This document shows, one piece after another, positions 5,803 to 7,618 of a stretch of DNA of 7,618 nucleotides (its first letter is position 1; every line of letters begins with the position of its first letter). Origin of the DNA: an uncultured Phycisphaerales bacterium (GTDB lineage: Bacteria > Planctomycetota > Phycisphaerae > Phycisphaerales > UBA1924). Position numbers and translations under genes: made by a program. The notes under the pieces were generated by a model. It was not told the DNA's origin. It worked only from the letters and a program-made list of their open reading frames with translations, and searched no databases. The DNA is taken from NCBI GenBank assembly GCA_937871415.1, contig CALMQD010000329.1:1-7618 (forward strand), read 5' to 3'.

Positions 5803-6512
5803 CGCAGTCCAACCCGTTCAACGCCCGCAAGACGCTCGAGGTCGCCGGGAAGAAGTACACGTACTACTCGCTCGCCGAGCTTGGGCGCCAGAAGACCGGG
5901 CAGATCGACCAGATGCCCTTCTCCATCCGCGTGCTGCTGGAGTCGATGCTGCGCAACGTCGACGGCTTCGTAGTGACGGCGGACGACGTGGCGGGGATGG
6001 CGGCCTATGACGCCAAGAAGCCGACAAGCGACGAGATCCCGTTCATGCCCGGGCGCGTGGTGCTCCAGGACTTCACGGGTGTGCCGTGCGTGGTGGACCT
6101 GGCCGCGATGCGCGGGGCGATGAAGGCGCTGGGCGGCGATCCGAACGCGATCAACCCGCTCGTGCCGTGCGACCTGGTCATCGACCACTCGGTGCAGGTG
6201 GACGCCTTCGGCACGGGCCAGGCGCTGACGATCAACGCCCAGAAGGAGTTTGAGCGCAACACCGAGCGGTACGAGTTCCTCAAGTGGGGCCAGCAGTCGC
6301 TCCGCAACTTCCGGTGCGTGCCGCCGGCGACGGGCATCGTTCACCAGGTGAACCTGGAATACCTCTCGCCGGGCGTGCTGAGCAAGGACGTGGGCGGCGA
6401 GACGGTGCTGTACCCCGACTCGCGCGGGGCGTGTGGACGCGGCAGCTCCCGGGCGGCGAAACCGTCGCCTACCCCGACACCTGCGTCGGCACCGACAGCC
6501 ACACGACCATGA
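5799..6512 (+). CDS. acnA: Aconitate hydratase AcnA, N-terminal part, frame broken near 6420
   Basis: This is the first part of the [4Fe-4S] aconitase that interconverts citrate and isocitrate in the TCA cycle. The start at ATG 5799 gives [25 protein letters not shown], a normal AcnA beginning. Family motifs follow in order: [15 protein letters not shown] ([15 protein letters not shown]), [74 protein letters not shown]. It reads as aconitase up to about residue 208 (YPDS). The following 29 codons ([14 protein letters not shown] and on) are out of frame and end at TGA 6510-6512. A product of this frame alone would be 237 residues, lacking the iron-sulfur ligands and the swivel domain, and could not be active. 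The rest of the gene continues in the -1 frame. The locus should be read as one gene with a frame break, not a short protein. Confidence 0.9.
   Translation: MTQSNPFNARKTLEVAGKKYTYYSLAELGRQKTGQIDQMPFSIRVLLESMLRNVDGFVVTADDVAGMAAYDAKKPTSDEIPFMPGRVVLQDFTGVPCVVDLAAMRGAMKALGGDPNAINPLVPCDLVIDHSVQVDAFGTGQALTINAQKEFERNTERYEFLKWGQQSLRNFRCVPPATGIVHQVNLEYLSPGVLSKDVGGETVLYPDSRGACGRGSSRAAKPSPTPTPASAPTATRP
6363..6478 (+). repeat. Divergent out-of-frame tandem duplication inside acnA
   Basis: Copy 1 (6363-6418) encodes [19 protein letters not shown], counting the C at 6419 to complete its last codon. Copy 2 (6419-6478) encodes [20 protein letters not shown] in the -1 frame. By eye they agree at 11 of 19 aligned residues and about two thirds of bases, so this is not a recent identical duplication. 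The unit is 56 bases, one short of a codon multiple. Aconitases I know have only one such segment before VGTDSHTT. Confidence 0.8.
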
Positions 6513-7618
6513 TCAACGGCCTGGGCGTGGTGGGCTGGGGCGTGGGCGGCATCGAGGCTGAGGCCGTGATGCTCGGCCAGCCGTACTACATGCTGCCGCC
6601 GGAAGTCATCGGTTTCAAACTGACCGGCAAACTGCCCGAGGGCGCGACGGCGACGGATCTGGTGCTGACCGTCACGCAGATCCTCCGAAAGAAGGGAGTG
6701 GTCGAGAAGTTCGTCGAGTTCTTCGGGCCGGGCATGGCGGCCCTCTCGGTGCCCGATCGCGCGACGATCGCGAACATGGCGCCCGAGTACGGCGCCACCG
6801 TCGGCTTCTTCCCGATCGACGTCAAGACGATCGAATACCTGAAGTTCACCGGGCGCGAGGCACAGGCCGCGATCACCGAGGCCTACGCCAAGGCCAACAT
6901 GCTGTGGCACGACGAGAAGACGCCCCAGCCGCGGTTCACCGACGTGCTGGAACTGGACCTCTCCACGGTTCAGCCTTCGCTGGCCGGCCCCAAGCGTCCG
7001 CAGGACCGGGTCGAACTCAAGAACGTCAAGAGCGAGTTCGCCAAGTCGCTCACCGCCCCGATGGGCAACTCGGGCTTCGGACTGGCGCCGGACCAGCTCA
7101 ACGCAACCGGCACTGTCACATGCCGCAGCGGCAACCCGCGCAAACTGACGCACGGGGCGGTGGTCATCGCGGCCATCACGTCGTGCACGAACACCAGCAA
7201 CCCGGACGTGCTCATCGCCGCGGGTCTGGTTGCCCGCAAGGCGCGGGCGCTGGGGCTCCGCCAGCGGTCCTGGGTCAAGACCAGCCTCGCCCCGGGCTCC
7301 CGGGTTGTGACCGACTACCTCGACAAGGCGGGGCTCACGGCCGATCTCGACGCCCTGGGCTTCAACACAGTCGGCTACGGCTGCACGACCTGCATCGGCA
7401 ACTCGGGCCCGCTGCCCGAGGAGGTCGAGGCGGCGATCAAGGAGGGCGATCTGGTCGCGGCGAGCGTGCTCAGCGGCAACCGGAACTTCGAGGGGCGCGT
7501 GCACCCGAGCGTGAAGGCGAACTACCTCGCCAGCCCGCCGCTGTGCGTGGCCTACGCCATCGCCGGCTCGGTGGCGATCGACCTTGCGACGGAGCCTCTG
7601 GCGACGCCGCCGGACGGT
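6419..7618 (+). CDS. acnA: Aconitate hydratase AcnA, central part in -1 frame, runs off the window
   Basis: This is the continuation of the aconitase gene from the frame break to the window edge. It has no good independent start: the first ATG in frame (6509) would begin inside the active-site motif. Motifs in order: [83 protein letters not shown], then [12 protein letters not shown] with cluster-ligand Cys codon at 7184-7186, [13 protein letters not shown] with the other two ligand Cys codons at 7382-7384 and 7391-7393, and [12 protein letters not shown] with the conserved arginine. All three [4Fe-4S] ligands are kept and no stop interrupts 1,200 bases, so this part looks under selection. 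AcnA proteins are near 900 residues, so the C-terminal swivel domain must lie beyond the window. Confidence 0.9.

Noticed and set aside
6410..6435. Programmed -1 ribosomal frameshift in acnA
   Set aside because: There is no slippery heptamer at the crossing point and no obvious SD-like stimulator at the right distance. The adjacent duplicated segment points to a rearrangement or an assembly problem instead.
6341..7504. Long open frame on the - strand opposite acnA (387 codons)
   Set aside because: It is a shadow of the aconitase frame: it has no motif and a biased composition, and the + strand carries intact aconitase motifs.

Overview
The window is a GC-rich bacterial chromosome segment. 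Every gene I can support is on the + strand. The gene content suggests a diderm, probably Planctomycetota (perhaps Phycisphaerae): a BamD-like TPR protein coupled to an LptE-type lipoprotein, an FtsH with a long hydrophilic N-terminus, and an ArsR/SRPBCC pair. The taxonomic call comes from gene style and order, not from a marker gene.

Layout: (1) At 3-1257 lies the end of an ArsR-family repressor gene (its start is outside the window), overlapping a gene for a protein with two tandem SRPBCC/AHSA1 domains. (2) At 1335-3013 is an outer-membrane biogenesis pair, a secreted BamD-like TPR protein followed by the lipoprotein LptE, joined by a GTGA stop/start overlap. A -35/-10 pair is placed so that the transcript could be leaderless. 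(3) A gap of about 320 bases holds hairpins and a TATAAC box. (4) At 3332-5428 is a complete gene for the membrane AAA+ zinc protease FtsH. (5) A gap of about 370 bases has potentially structured GC-rich DNA and then an AT-richer island with an extended -10 box, a small palindrome and a strong anti-SD match. (6) From 5799 to the window end is aconitase AcnA, whose reading frame is broken.

The most notable observation is inside acnA. The segment leading into the VGTDSHTT active-site motif is present twice, as two divergent versions (6363-6418 and 6419-6478). The join between them is out of frame. Upstream sequence reads as aconitase in one frame, and everything from the second copy to the window end reads as aconitase in the -1 frame. 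This could be a sequencing or assembly error, a chimera of two acnA alleles, or a real lesion. The sequence alone cannot decide.

Functionally, the window combines cell-envelope biogenesis (BamD-like, LptE), membrane protein quality control (FtsH) and TCA-cycle metabolism (AcnA), with a small ArsR-controlled cassette at the left end. I found no mobile element, CRISPR array, tRNA or rRNA, and no convincing novel defence or biosynthetic system.
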